A DNA stretch of 64,000 nucleotides, from assembly GCA_907164885.2 (NCBI GenBank), contig OU015490.1:204357661-204421660 (forward strand), read 5' to 3'. Shown here piece after piece: positions 26,801-40,346 of the stretch. The position numbers were made by a program, and so were the translations under genes. The notes beneath the pieces were generated by a model that ran no database searches, was not told the DNA's origin, and was given only the letters and a program-made list of their open reading frames with translations. The DNA comes from Dolomedes plantarius (lineage: Eukaryota > Arthropoda > Arachnida > Araneae > Dolomedidae). The first letter of the stretch is position 1. Every line of letters starts with the position of its first letter.

Positions 26801-29800
26801 AGTATTCTAAGGTTGTGATTATACACATACTTTTAACTGCATTTGTTGTTTACAAATTATATTTTATTTTATTAGAGTACACGCCTTCATTCAAATTCTG
26901 GTTATGGTGAGGAATTCACAGTTAGGGAAGATTTAATGGGCCTGGCTATTGGTGCTCATGGGGCAAACATTCAGAATGCGAGGAAACTAGATGGAATAAC
27001 AGGAATAGACCTCGAAGAGTGCAGCTGTACATTCAAGATTTTTGGGGAGGTAAGATAAATTTAAGTTGTATATATTCTGTATTTCTCATGTTATTAGGCT
27101 GGACTAAATATGCTAACAGTGGAAAATCAGGCATTTAAAAAAAAATATTGTTATGGCCCAAATTTGTATATCGGTCATCTTTTTTAGTTTTGGAACATAA
27201 TTTTTGCTGCTTGAAATTTCATGTCTAGTGAAGTTTTATATCACAAAGATGCACTTTGCAAAATTTAGCAGATTTTCATTATCAATCTCAATATATTTGC
27301 AGTCATTTCTACCCGTCATATATTTGGTCATGGAAGTCATTTAAAAGTTGGTAATTTTGTTAGTCACAAAAATTGCAGATTTTGAGGAAGAATTTTGCTA
27401 ATTTCTATTAATGGTCTGAAATAAAAAGATTTGTATGCTTTTGGAAATTAAGGAATTGGTAGGTAAAATGAAAGTGGGGTTTATGGTAAGAAGTTTTTGT
27501 CAACCCCCCCCCCCCCCCCCAAAAAAAAAAAAAAAAAAAAAAAAAAATATTTGGGCAGCTATAAAAAAAGTTTGAGTTATCTTAAACTTTAAACTAATGT
27601 AAATATGAAATTGAATGTGTGTTTGATAAAATCTTAGTTTCACTAACATTGATTTTAAAGCAACAAAGAAAGAAATTGTATATTACTACACAAATCATTG
27701 ATTTAGCAATGTGTCATATATTGATTTTGGTTTGAAAATTAAGTACAAAAATTATGTCTAAGATCATGAATTTTTAATGCTTGCCCAGTAGACAGTGTGC
27801 CAGAGGGCTGAAAAAAATAAAAATGTTTTTGAATTATATATTTTCAGAAAATTTTATTGTTATGGATATTATAAGAATTTTTAGAAATTTGTTTAAATCT
27901 ATGAAATTTAAAAATCTAGTTTTTATATTAACTGGAGATAACCATATGTGCAAATGTTACATTTTCTTAAAGTTGTAAATGCAGTACCTTTCTATCGATT
28001 TCAGTCTGATTTTGTTCTTGTTCTAAAAATTGTTTGATTTCAAAGTCTGAAATTAGGAAGTTTCGAATAGACTCCACTTGTTTACTGGTTAAACATATGG
28101 ACATTTCTGTTTTATGAGAAAAATTCTGGTATGATTGTTTGTCTGCAGTAGTTAGCTGTGTGTAAAAGCAATGTTTCAGTTATTGTTTATGATCCTTTTT
28201 TAAACTTGCATTTCTAAAAATATTAAACTTAAAACTACCTAGGCAAATCAAAATTGGATACTAGAAATTTTCCAGTTTCTTCTAAGTAAATTTTAAGAGG
28301 TCAGAAAAAAGGAGCAAATATAATTTTGTGTAGCAAAAGCTATTAAGGAGCAATCATATTTATTTGTTTCTCATTGTAAAATGTTATTTAAATGTTGTTG
28401 GATCATTGTATTTTCATAACATTTATTTAACTGTTCTTGGTTGGTTGGTTGGTTGAGAGCACTATGTTCATCTTTTACTACAACAGCTAATTAGACCAGG
28501 ATCTACTGTTAACCTTTTCCTTACAGGTGAGATAGCATGTATCCCAAGAATACGGGCCCAAGGATGAATATATATACAGGGTGCAGTAGAAAGGACATTC
28601 TGATTTCAATAACAAAAATACAAAGCAAGATAGAGAAAGAAATCTTTTATATCTGAGAAGTTTACAGTATGCCATTGTCATCCATTAAGTTTTAAAGATT
28701 ACATCAGTTAAATGGCGACCGCCATTTTCGATGCAGTTTTGAAGTCTCTTTCGGAAATTTTGCATGAATCTCTTGACCATGTCCTGCGGAATTGCCATGA
28801 TTTCTTGTGTAATTGCTGCCTTGAGTGCTTGCAAATTTTTTCTGTGAGGCTGTCTCATATCAAAAGTTGTTAGGTTTTTCAATGCCGGGCTCACAACCCT
28901 AATGGGTTTTTCAAAGCTGGGCCCATAAATACTATGTTAGGTATTTAGCAGGAAACCTAGCTGTGCATAACGGCTCAAAAGAGAAATGCCGATAGCTCTG
29001 CACAATAGCTTAAGTGTGCGAAGTCGTTATAGATAACAAGTGGAAGTTTGCTAGTAGAAAAAAAACTAGAAGCTTTTAACTTAAAGCATAAACATTGTGT
29101 GTGAGGTATGAAAACTAGGAACGACAGAGTTTAACGTTATGAAAACATAAACAATGCACATTTATTCACCCAAAAAAAACAACATATATATATATATATA
29201 TATATATTATAGAAAACAAACAAATACAGAACATAACAAGCAAATAGTATACTTAAATCATTTCCAACTTGGATAAACAGAAATAGCTTAAGACAGAGGC
29301 GAAAGAAGTAAATAGCTAAATTGTTTTTTACCGCATTGGTACCGCAAATTGATGAAGTTTGACTTGTCGTAATAGTCCTTACTTATAAGAGAGAGTGAGT
29401 CTCAACTAATACTGAATGTCTGAGACATAGGTGACTGGATATCTGTAGTGAATTCCGGAAACTCACACATATGTCTTTAGCCGTAGTTTGCACGATGGGG
29501 AAACACTGCACCGGCTAACCAACTCGGTGAGCACCTTGGGAAACGCCCCCTGATTCGACGGGAGTTTCATTCTTGGATGATCCATCCGTCATAGCTGCGT
29601 ATTACTTTATACTATAGGTTCATCTATTTCTTGCTTAAACCTCCTTTACTACGCAGCGTCTTGTTTAAATTGCTCTATGTCTCATATATAACCTTTTGCT
29701 TTCAATCTGCAAACCACCTGCAGACACCTTGCTATCAACGGCTAACACAAGTTAACCACAGTCAACCTACAGTCAAAACAGTCCACCTACCGTACAACTA

Positions 29801-30361
29801 GCTGCACACCTAGCTTCTCTCTATATATACCCAGGCGCCACCTGGCATTGCGAGTAAGCCACGGGAATATGCAAATTAGCCCACGGGCACGGTTGTAACT
29901 CGACTATCCATTACCGAATGGATAGGTAATGACGTCATTCTACCTGCTCTCGCTCGCATTGACGTCACAACTCTATGGCGTCATAAACAAAGCATGGATG
30001 ATGACGGTATCACCGAGCTGCTCGCTAAGTAAATAAAATAACTGTGGGGAAAAAGACAGTTTTTCCTAACAAAAGTGTACCAACACCAACCAAGAAATTT
30101 GCAAACACTCAAGGCAGCAATTATACAAGAAATCATGGCGATTCCGCGGGACATGGTCTGCAGATCCATGCAAAATTTCCGAAAGAGACTTCAAAACTGC
30201 ATCGAAAATGACGGTCGCCATTTAACTAATGTAATCTTTAAAACTTAATGGATGACAGTGGCATACTGTGTACTTCTCAGGTATAAAAGATTTATTTCTC
30301 GTTTTGTATTTTTGTTATTGATGTTCCAAATCAAAACGTTCTTTCTGCCTCACCCTGTATG

Positions 30362-30419
<58 letters not shown>

Positions 30420-33400
30420 CGTACATACATACATGCATGCATGCATACATACATACATACATATATATATATAAAAATCCCCTTAGTGGCCGTTCTTACA
30501 AAGGTGATATGATATTTCCCATTCTTAAGAGTGATTCGGGAAAATGGGCCCCATAAGCTACAGGTTAAAAGCTGATTCAGGATGGTTACAAACATGCATG
30601 GCAACAAACTTGAATTCTCAGGCTCTGGATCGAATGCCAGCACCCTAGCCATTCAGCCATCACCCAGCCATTCTCTGAAATTTACAAAGAGCATTATATA
30701 GGACTAGAAGTTTTAAAATACACAGAGCATTAGGTAGGACTAAAATTTTATGCAAGTATAGATTTTAATTACATTTTTAAGGGCCTTTTTAACTTTGAAC
30801 CTTTTCTGGTAACTGCTTAAGTACCCCAGAAATTGTTTTAGAAATTTTCTTTGATAAGAATTAAATTGGAGATCATTTGTTAGTGTTCTTACCATTGTTA
30901 ACCATATGTAAACTATCTGAAGTCATCTGTTTTATTTTGATTAATAGAGAAATGTCATCTCAATTGCAAGTCATGGATTCTTATTGCTTGTCCAGTAGAC
31001 AAGCAATAGAAATTCATGATGAAAACAGACTATAAAAGTTCATGATTTGAAGATAAATAATTTTCAAGAGATATTTGATATTTGTAACTGCGATTTTTCA
31101 ATTTTGCAATTACAGTGATAATTTTATTTCCATTTGTTTTTGAAACATTTAAATATCTTAATATTGTCATTGTAAGAAATTTTAATGTATATCAATCTAC
31201 TTACAAATATGTGAAAAAATTATAAAAGCCATTGACAATATATTACATGTGGTCCTGTAATATTTGTTTGCTCTTAATAGCTTAATTTTTATTTCTAAAT
31301 AAAAAGTTTAAAATTAGCACACTTAAAATAGATTAGTGGAAATTGTTTCCAGCTAAGCTTAAGAATAATGCTATTTCATTTTATAAACAATAAAATGTTC
31401 TCTTGTAAGAACAAATCTAATAATTGTTTTATTATTCTTATATGCTGATTCTCATTATGATTACTGACTTTTTCATTGTTTAGTTTGTGAATACTGGTCT
31501 TTTCAGGATTTAAAGTTATGTATGTGAGGGTTTAGTGTGCAATTTTTTTGAAAAAACTATAGCATGTATTTATTGTAGATTTGCACCTTATTTCTGACTT
31601 ATGTTTTGCCATTTGCTGCAAGTTTTTGAAAGTAATTGTCTCTATGATAAATGTAATGGTTTTGTACTACTATTAAATTTATCGCAAGGTTACTATGTAA
31701 GTAGATCAGTTGTAAATGTAAAAGACATACAGTGTAAGAAATATTTATATAAGATAAGCATTACTAGGTCATTTGCAAATTCTGAAAATCTGGTTTTTTT
31801 TTATTTATTTTTTTTGCATTATTAGACCCAGGAGGCAGTAAAGAAGGCCAGGAGTATGTTAGAGTATGCTGAAGAATCTGTTCAAGTGCCTCGAATGCTT
31901 GTTGGTAAGGTTTGTTTTTGATGTTTAGAAAATATTTTGTGAGAGTTTAGATCAGCATAGCGTAGTGCAGTGGTTCCCAACCGGTGGTCCTCGGTGGTCA
32001 CTAGGTGTGGTGCTGGGGGGGGGGGGGTCGTTTTTTACTTTCTTTTAAAATCAAAATCGCCTGTGGTGGGAAAAGCTGTGTACTGCTATCAAATTTTTGT
32101 AAAAAAAAAAAATTTTTTTTAATCAAAATGTATTTAGCACTGACCTCCACTAATCAAACATATGCCCAGTGCAAAAATTGAGAAAATGGATGAAATGGGT
32201 GGCTTTATTGAAAGTAAGCTGTGGAATCTCCCATGCCATACACAAGCTGTCGAAAGAGCATTCAAGATAGTGTCAGAGGCATCCTCATCTGTCTCTAAAA
32301 CAGAAAGTCGCAATTGCTTTATATGCACAACATTGGCGCCTTGAAAGCTGATGCCAAACTTCGGAAATAAGGCAAAGTATATAGTGTAAGATTGCTATAT
32401 TACTAAACAGGGGAAAAAATGCGCCCATATTTGGTTGGGAGAATGGGTGGGTGCAGGTGGAATTCAAATGCAGCGACCTCCTTATGGTGAATTATGTGTT
32501 ATTTTGCCATAATTTTGGCAAAATAAGCAAAGAGCTGCTTTATCCCTTTGATGCATATGGGACATTGAGTTAAATAATGGCTTTAATTTTTTAAAATGTG
32601 TGTACTGCAGACCTCCCTTCAGAAGAAACCTGAGACCGGTTTTAAGATTGCTGCCTCGGGGAGGTCGATTCTCAAAATGAGGGGTTGGGGATAATGAACA
32701 CCCCAGTACCATTTCCCGCGGAAAGTATTTATCACTCTTTAGGCATTGAGAAAATTATGAAGGTTTTAACTATTAAGGCCCCCTGAAGGGGTTAAGAAAA
32801 CCATTGCATGTTTTGATTTCCATTTTCATGTAATCAACGTATTTTGGCGACTTTTTACCCTGCATCGTATTACTTACTATTTCCCGAAGTAATGTAAGGG
32901 AGTTTCAGAAACCCTCAAAATTTAGAGTCATGTTTATTTTTATAAATACTGGATCATACAAAAATTTATTATTTATAAATACAGATTTCAGTGTATTTGG
33001 ATTTTGAATCTGTTATTTTTTTCTTTCGCCAAAGGAGATGCGATCTTTTTCGGTAATTTTTTGTTTTCATTTAAGGGGTCTCAGGAGTCTTACTTTTTTA
33101 CTGAAGATGCAATTTAGCATCATGTCACATTTAGTTTTATTTCTCATTCCCTATAAAACATGAATACATGAAATTTTTGCCACTGAAAGCTTAATATATG
33201 TTCTATTTAGAATAATTATTTCAATGTTCTACAACTGTTTTACAATTTTTAAATACAATTTTTAAATTGTGTTTTGGCTTGCATCCATTGCGCGCAAGAC
33301 TAGCAAAACTATTGGTTCTAGAGTCCCCAAAAATGTTGATAATAATGTAAAACTAATGTATATTTAACGTATACTCCATTTTTAAGCAATTAATAACTTA

Positions 33401-36400
33401 AATTTTTTTAATTTTAATTATAATTACATAACTTTGAAAAAATGCATTTTTTTATTGAAAACATGTTAATTTTAAATAATTAATGAAATTAAAAATACTA
33501 AATTTGAAGTATACATTATTCCTTGCATCAAAATGAAGGTATTTACCAAGTTTTATAGAAATTGCTTTATCAGTTTCTGAGAAATGCTGGCTTTCGGTGC
33601 TGAGGGTGCTCGGATTGAATCCTGGCATTGCGCCACTGAAAATGCCTCCGTTTATGTCATCCCTTGATAGGGGTAATGCTGGTCCACCTATATGGCACCC
33701 CCATAATAAAATGGCCAGCAATAGCTGCATTGTATTATAGGCGAATGTCTTCATGACAAAAGTGTCCGCATTGGTTAAAAAAAAAAAATAATTACACACT
33801 TTGTATGTTGTTATTTTTTTATATGAGCTATTATATTTGAAAGTGGTGTAAATCCACTTTTAAAAAAATGGGTTAACGGTAATTTTAGTAAGATAGAGAC
33901 ACCTTCTCTTCATATTTATAATCAGACTTTCAATGGAGTATGATTTTTTCATAAAGTAAACAAAAGAATTTTGGCTATAAAATGTTATTGAAAAAAATTA
34001 TTAAAGTGGAATAAGTCCATTCCTAATAATTATAATAAAAGCAACTTGCTTATTGTAATTATTATTGATTATTATGACTTCAATGTACACTATGCTTTAG
34101 CATATTTTACTTAGCTAGTGTCTTAAATACAACATCGTTAACAAGATAACATTATTGTTTTGATTAAGTGGTCAGAAGTATTTTCACTGATTTTGTTTGG
34201 TTTTCTTTTGCAAGTCCTACTGTTTGGTTTGGGTTTCTTATACTAATAGATTGCAGCGTGAGTTTTATTTAAATATAATTGTTATTAAAGCAGAAAATCA
34301 AAGTTTTAGATAAATAATATTTTATACAGTTGTTACAATGAGTTCACATACCTATAAAAAAGACCATAATATGTCAATTTGGTCTGATAGTCATGTTGGT
34401 AAGTAAAAGTCAGGGCAACCGTCAACTGAGCCAGGGCCCGGGGCAAAATAATACAGCGGGCCCCCTCTCCACTCAATATTTGAACATTGTATACATTTTT
34501 TAAGTCAACTCTTATTTAACCGGGCCCCTGGGCATTTGCCCCCTTTGTCCTTCCCTGTCGCCGGCCCTGGTAAAAGTTTACATTAAAAAATCCATTTCAG
34601 TGAAGCTAATGTATATAAAAATATGGACTTGAATTTCCACTTGTTTTTATTTTTTATAATATGTAATTTTTGAAAGTGGTGTAAGTCCATTTGGAGCTAA
34701 AAAATCGTTTATTTTTTTAAATAATTTTTATAATTATTATTTCATAGTAAAATTTAAAAGATGTATAGTGTTGAAAACATCACTCGAATTGATTAACGTT
34801 TGCCAATATTTTTAAATTCATTCAAATACAAACCTATAAATATCTCGATACATGAAAAAATGGACTTATACCACTTTCAAAAATAACAGCTCATATGTTA
34901 AAACCATTTAAGTTTAGACATATTTTTAATTTTCCAGATCAAATAGGTTCAACTGGCAAGGTCGGCACTGCCCTTTAAAGTGTGCTACCCTAATGACCTC
35001 TTCTAATGAAAATTCACAATTAACTTTATCAATACTATAAAATTTTTCCCTTTTCCGCAATTTGAATAAGGTAAATTTTCTTTAAACTTTAATTTCCCCC
35101 TCTTTGAAATATAGTTAATAAAAACGGGAAAGATCTTTTGCTTGGTTGCAAATTTATACCTTGGAAAATAGACTTCAGAAATCAGCATTTAAACATTTCA
35201 GATTATACAGCACATCACGGCAGTTAATATTCCAAAAGGTATAATAGTTCCATTAAGTAATATAGTGTTTAAAATTTCCTTTCAATTGTAACTGCAGATG
35301 TGTATTTCTCCCCATCTGGTTCTTGTAAACACTGCCTTTTCTTAGACTAAACCATTGCCAATCTGCAAAAAAACACCTGTTCGACTCCTCCTTGGGACAA
35401 ATGCCGATATTTGGCGAAAAGTGGGGGATGTTTGGTGACAATCTCTTTAACCTTCACTTTAACGTTCCACCCCTCAACAAAATAGAACTCTCCCCGAGTG
35501 ACCAGTTTCTCGGGGATCTTCTCTTCAGAGGTAACCAGTAGTAAAATTTCTGCTTCAAAGGGTTAAAATATCAAAATTTTGCTGGCCTAGCGGGGGCTTT
35601 AAATATGATACAATATCAAAATAATTTTTTTCAAAGACAAAGGGTCTTGCTATGCAACAATTTCCACTACAAACTGTTAAAATTTTTGATACTAAAAAAA
35701 TTAAAAATAAATAAATAAATGTATTTTTTTACATTTTTGGAGAAAATTCAAGGGCCAGGTGGGGGCCTAAATATATTTTAATTTAAAAAAAAAATTTACA
35801 AACAAAAGGTCTTGATATGCAACAATTTCCACTACAGGTGGTTAAAATTTTTGATATGTAAAAAAATTAAAAAATAAAAATTAATTTTTTTACATTTTTG
35901 GAGAAATTTCAAGGGCTGGGCGGGGCTTATCAAAAAAATTTTTTTTATTAAACATTTGATAGCAATACACAGCTTTTTCCACCACAGGCGATTTTGATTT
36001 TTAAAAAAGTAAAAAACAACCCACCCTAATATGTGCATATACAAAAATATATATGCATAAGTGTGCCGTGGAAATTTAACTATAGGTTCAAGGATGCTGC
36101 GAGGTAAAGGTTGAAAAACAGTAGTCTATACAGTTCATACAGACCTTGACAATATTTAAACCTATATCAAGAGTCACCGTTCTTGACACTGTATTCAGTT
36201 TTCAGAGTTTTGATTAATACTATTTGAATAAGTTAAACCATTTTGTTCAAAACATGCCTTGATAAATTTTTGGGGACAAATTAAACATCTCCATGCTCAA
36301 TTATTTTTTTTTCTACCAAATTTGCATTGATAGATTTAATCTGCAGTTTATGTATTCTTGTAAAGTAACAGTACTGAACCTATAATTAACTCATTTTGAT

Positions 36401-39400
36401 TTATGAGCCAATCTTTTAAATTGGAGGGCTAGTTTTCACCAATTGCTGACATAGACTAATGCTTTGTATAGTAGCTCTTCTATTGTTGTTGCACTGTAGT
36501 ACTAATGAACAAGTTTTTCCTAAAGATAAGTTTTTGACATTAAGCTACAGAAGGAGGAGCAGCTCAGTGTTAAAAATGTGTCTCACATTTTGTCGCCACA
36601 CTAGATGGCGTGCACGTGTAATAGCGAGCGGCTTAGACACGGACAACCATACGCTTTAATATGGATTTTTCGTATTTTTCCTAGCGAAAACAAGTTGTTT
36701 TATCTTAGTGCGTATATAATATGAATTTATTTATTCAATTTAACAATTGTTTATTTTCATTCAAAATCTTTATTTCAAGTGCTTTTTTTGCTACAATTCA
36801 TTAAAATTCTTAAAGGAAATGAGTAAAACTTTTTCAGAATAATTGTGTATTGGTTTCAGAATATATGAGTTCAGAATTTTGTAATAATTTACTAATTAAG
36901 GAAATGAAATTTCAGAAAAGAATTGTGAAGAAATTTTTTTATCATTGTTCATAATCTCTTATGGAAAAAAAAATGTGAGAAATAATACTGATTAACCAAA
37001 ACACACACATACACATAGTAATATAAGAATATTTTTATTTGCAGATAAGTATGAATAATACATCATATATAACAGGCCTTTAAAAAGAAAAACAACATTT
37101 TCTATCAATCACAAATAAATTCTTATCAGGACTAATAAAATAGGAAGTCAATTCAGTATTTAATCAGACAATACTTTAAAATATCTTTGGAAAAAAAAAA
37201 AAAAATCAGTCAAAGCATCTCAGATTGCACTTTTTAAAACTGGAGGTATAATCGTCAAGTTGGTAAATTACTGAATACAAATTTTTTCAGCAAATTAAAA
37301 AGAAAAAACATAACTTTGACAAGGACAAATCAGCTATATTTTCGCTTTTTCACAAAGTATGGGTTTCATTGTACGCACAGTAAAAAGATAGGAAAATATT
37401 AATTTTTTTTTAAATTTATACTCAACAGAATTTGCATAATCATTTATAGTAACAACATTGTTTATCATACAATGAAAACTTATTTACTTATCAACTAACT
37501 TAATAGTGATAAAATTCAGTATTAAGAAAAGTTAACTGGAAATATTTTATTTCTGTGCACAATTAAAAAAAAATGATGGTTTTAGTTCAGACGTGTTGCT
37601 CAATTTGCCATAACCACAAAATATATTGAATAGAAGAAAAGTATTTCATAATTATAAAGAACTGAAATTAACAACATACACTATTAATACATTATTATAA
37701 AATAAAAATTAAATGTGTGATATACAATTTACTATAGATAAATTTGATCAAAAAATTATACATGACAGGTTTTGCAGATATTGATAACATTATTCATTGA
37801 TATTGAGCTTAAAAGGTGAATAACTTTAAGTGAATAACTTCAGACAAGAGAATAATTCAATTCAAATGTAATATAAAATGAAAGCTTAAATTTAATAATA
37901 CAGAATTATAATTTCGATTGTTTTCTCAACCTTTTAACATTAGCGCAGAGTTGAGGATTTTTATTCTCTTGTTTGCATATAAAATGCATGCGCGTAATCA
38001 GAAAAAGTTGATAACCTTTTGAATTAAATTAAAGTTATGTTGCTCAGTGTGCAACCAATTACTGGCATAGGAGAACCAGTATAAATCTCTTTTATCACTT
38101 GAAAAAATAGTTTATCATTTAATTTATTAAAATTTAGAGTTTTGATTATTGCCATTTCGAGAATATTAATGACTTTTAAAAACAAATCTGAAGGGTATAT
38201 TAAGGAACCTTTACTTTAAAAAAAAATTTATTTATTTTGATCAGTATTATTGTTTGTAGTGATTAATTTTGGTATGCATTGGTCACATTTAGAAAATCTG
38301 CTGATCCTCCTGTTAGGCAGTCTCAAAAATAAGGAGTAACTGTAGGGTTTATGAATTCATCCTTTTATTTAAAATTTATTGATACTAGGCTTTAGTATAC
38401 AGCAAACGAGAATATAAAGGAAATAAAATAACATATGCCAGGGTAGTAAATAATATCAGCGCATACAAATCGAACGAGCGAAAATGCACAACACACTGGC
38501 GAGTTTTTCTCCCGGTCACTGTATTTATACTTTGAGTGCCGGAGGCGGGCTACTCCCCCGTACGGCTGCCACGCATGTGCGGAATGTATTCGTTCCTTTT
38601 TTTAAGCTTTGTTACAAAAATACGTTTTCAAGCAAAAAATGTCCCGTATTTTTACTTCCGCAGCACCGTCCTTTTTTTTCCCCCCTACATCGCGTTTTCG
38701 AGATTCATATTTTCCCCTCCTAGCAGCTTACACTATACAAAAACTTCCTTGACAGCAAGCAGTTTCTACAACATTAGAAAGAAAGAGAAAGTCAACATTA
38801 TGTGCTTATAAAAAAAAGTAAAATCAATCTCATTTGCTTCACCAATAACAGTAAAAAAATTTAAATTAATGTCAAGTGCTTCACCCAACTCTGTAAAACA
38901 GTTAAAACCATCCTCATGTGCTTCTCAAAAATTCAGCAAAAAAAGTAAAATCACTTGCTGAGTCACCATCATCTACCAATAATAAATGCATATTGCAGCG
39001 GGAAGAAAGAATTTTTCTTACATTAAACTCAAATCTTGATCATGCTTTAGCATTTTTTGTGAAAAATGTGATTGTCATTTATGAAACATATAATGTGATG
39101 TTTCAAAGTGAAGAGACGAAAATTCACAAGATGAGAAGAGAGTGTCGAATTTTTTTTAATTGTTGGCAAGATTTAAGAAAATATCTGTCATAACTAGGTC
39201 TAAATGTGTATTTAATGTGAAATTTGATGTATTTAAAAATCAGAAGGATGATAAAGATTTAGTTATAGGATCCAAAACATAGAATTTGTCAAAGAATTGT
39301 CTGAAAGTGAACTTTTACAGTTCTATTCTTGTGTTAGAAAATATTATACAACATCTTGTTGCTCCCCCACCCCCGATTCTGTCGCGTGCTGTGTTCCTTA

Positions 39401-40240
39401 TTTTTTTCTTGGGAGGTTGGCAGCTATGCTATTGACACATACTTTGTTGTACTAATGACTGATATTACCAAAATTATATTTTTAAAATAAAATTTGTCAT
39501 TCACTTGAACAGTCTTTTTCAAAGGTCATAAATACATATTTTTGGTGGGAACTTAAAAATTTTTTTTTTACATTGTTGTAATCTGATTAGATTAGCTTTT
39601 TTAAACTACTTATAATAGAGGCTTTTAAGAACTACTTATAATAGAGGACTTTACTACTTATAATAGAGGAGTACTACTTATAATAGAGGATACTTATATT
39701 AGAGGATTTACTACTTATAATAGAGGAGCAAAAAAAATAATTTGTTAACCAAATTTGTAAATATGTATGTTGTTTAAGATTCTTATTTTATTATATGCAT
39801 TTATTTTTAAATAATAAAACGATGCATCAAAAATTGACACCAAAATAGTAAAAAAATATATATATATCTTTTCAAGGTAATTTTCCTGTTCCATTCGAAC
39901 ATGTATCATTCTTTTCCATGACCCAGATGTTAAACCCCCCTCTGTGATTCTGATTTCCATTGCTAATCATGCGTATTCCCCCTCTTTCTTGAAATATGGA
40001 TGCAAGCCCTAATAATTGTGACCAGAATTTAATAGTCACGTGTAATCTCATGTCAGTCACTAAATGTGGGAATGAAGGCGATATACAAATCAAAGCAATG
40101 TAGTCATATCGCTCTGTAGTGAAGTCACATGTTACATTCCTCTTCTCTTTGTATCTTATAAATGAAATAGCTGAATACCCGTGCTTCGCTACAGAGTACA
40201 TTCAAATTGAATACAACAGTCAATGTATGCAGTTAATGCC

Positions 40241-40276
<36 letters not shown>

Positions 40277-40302
40277 TTTATATTTAAATATTTATTTATT
40301 TT

Positions 40303-40346
<44 letters not shown>

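Larger units (their letters stand above)
22263..26875 (+). other. Fmr1 intron 7
   Basis: 4613 bp, GT..AG. Contains the hAT-like element at 22589-23039, a (TA)n tract at 23885-23900 and the mariner remnant at about 24640-25920. The rest is AT-rich and unassigned. Confidence 0.8.
28577..30358. mobile_element. Foldback (long-TIR) Tc1/mariner-like element split by a solo LTR
   Basis: The left arm (about 28577-28867) and right arm (about 30077-30358) are inverted copies of one ~285-bp sequence. Outer ends are acagggtgcagtagaaagga and, inverted, acagggtgaggcagaaagaa. Each arm carries the 3' end of a transposase-like reading frame ending ..RHLT(D/N)VIFKT. Without the LTR the element would be about 570 bp and almost wholly palindromic. 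(TA)n DNA abuts both ends. Assignment to the IS630-Tc1-mariner group rests on the peptide type. Confidence 0.8.
27050..31825 (+). other. Fmr1 intron 8
   Basis: 4776 bp, GT..AG. Contains a C-tract/A-tract at about 27504-27547, the foldback element with its solo LTR (28577-30358), long TA/CATA microsatellites (30362-30470), a SINE-like stretch (30480-30670) and a small hairpin at 30983-31007. No host gene seen. Confidence 0.8.
31968..36120. mobile_element. Large hAT-like composite element with long subterminal inverted repeats
   Basis: Left end cagtggttcccaaccggtgg and right end aaggttgaaaaaca (inverted tgtttttcaacctt) are hAT-like. Just inside, 32024-32093 and 35950-36032 are inverted copies sharing tcaaaatcgcctgtggtgg and agctgtgta(c/t)tgctatcaaat. 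No matching 8-bp target duplication was found. The interior is interrupted by the elements at 33821-34896 and 34411-34569. Confidence 0.6.

Noticed and set aside
30252..30652. Overlapping reading frames of YIYIYI-type peptide on both strands
   Set aside because: Translations of a TA/CATA microsatellite and its flanks; no coding value. The same applies to frames over the TA tracts at 40119-40406 and 47320-47583.
33452..33799. 115-residue minus-strand frame with a hydrophobic start, considered as a secreted protein
   Set aside because: Lies within nested transposon debris, has no recognisable domain and ends in AT-rich translation; likely fortuitous or part of a repeat.
35560..36000. Tandem units considered as the same satellite as 60-2640
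   Set aside because: Unit lengths are similar (~160 bp), but I could not align the core motifs convincingly.
39608..39729. Repeats considered as a CRISPR array
   Set aside because: Short eukaryotic minisatellite units with tiny irregular gaps; no spacers or cas genes and the host is an animal.
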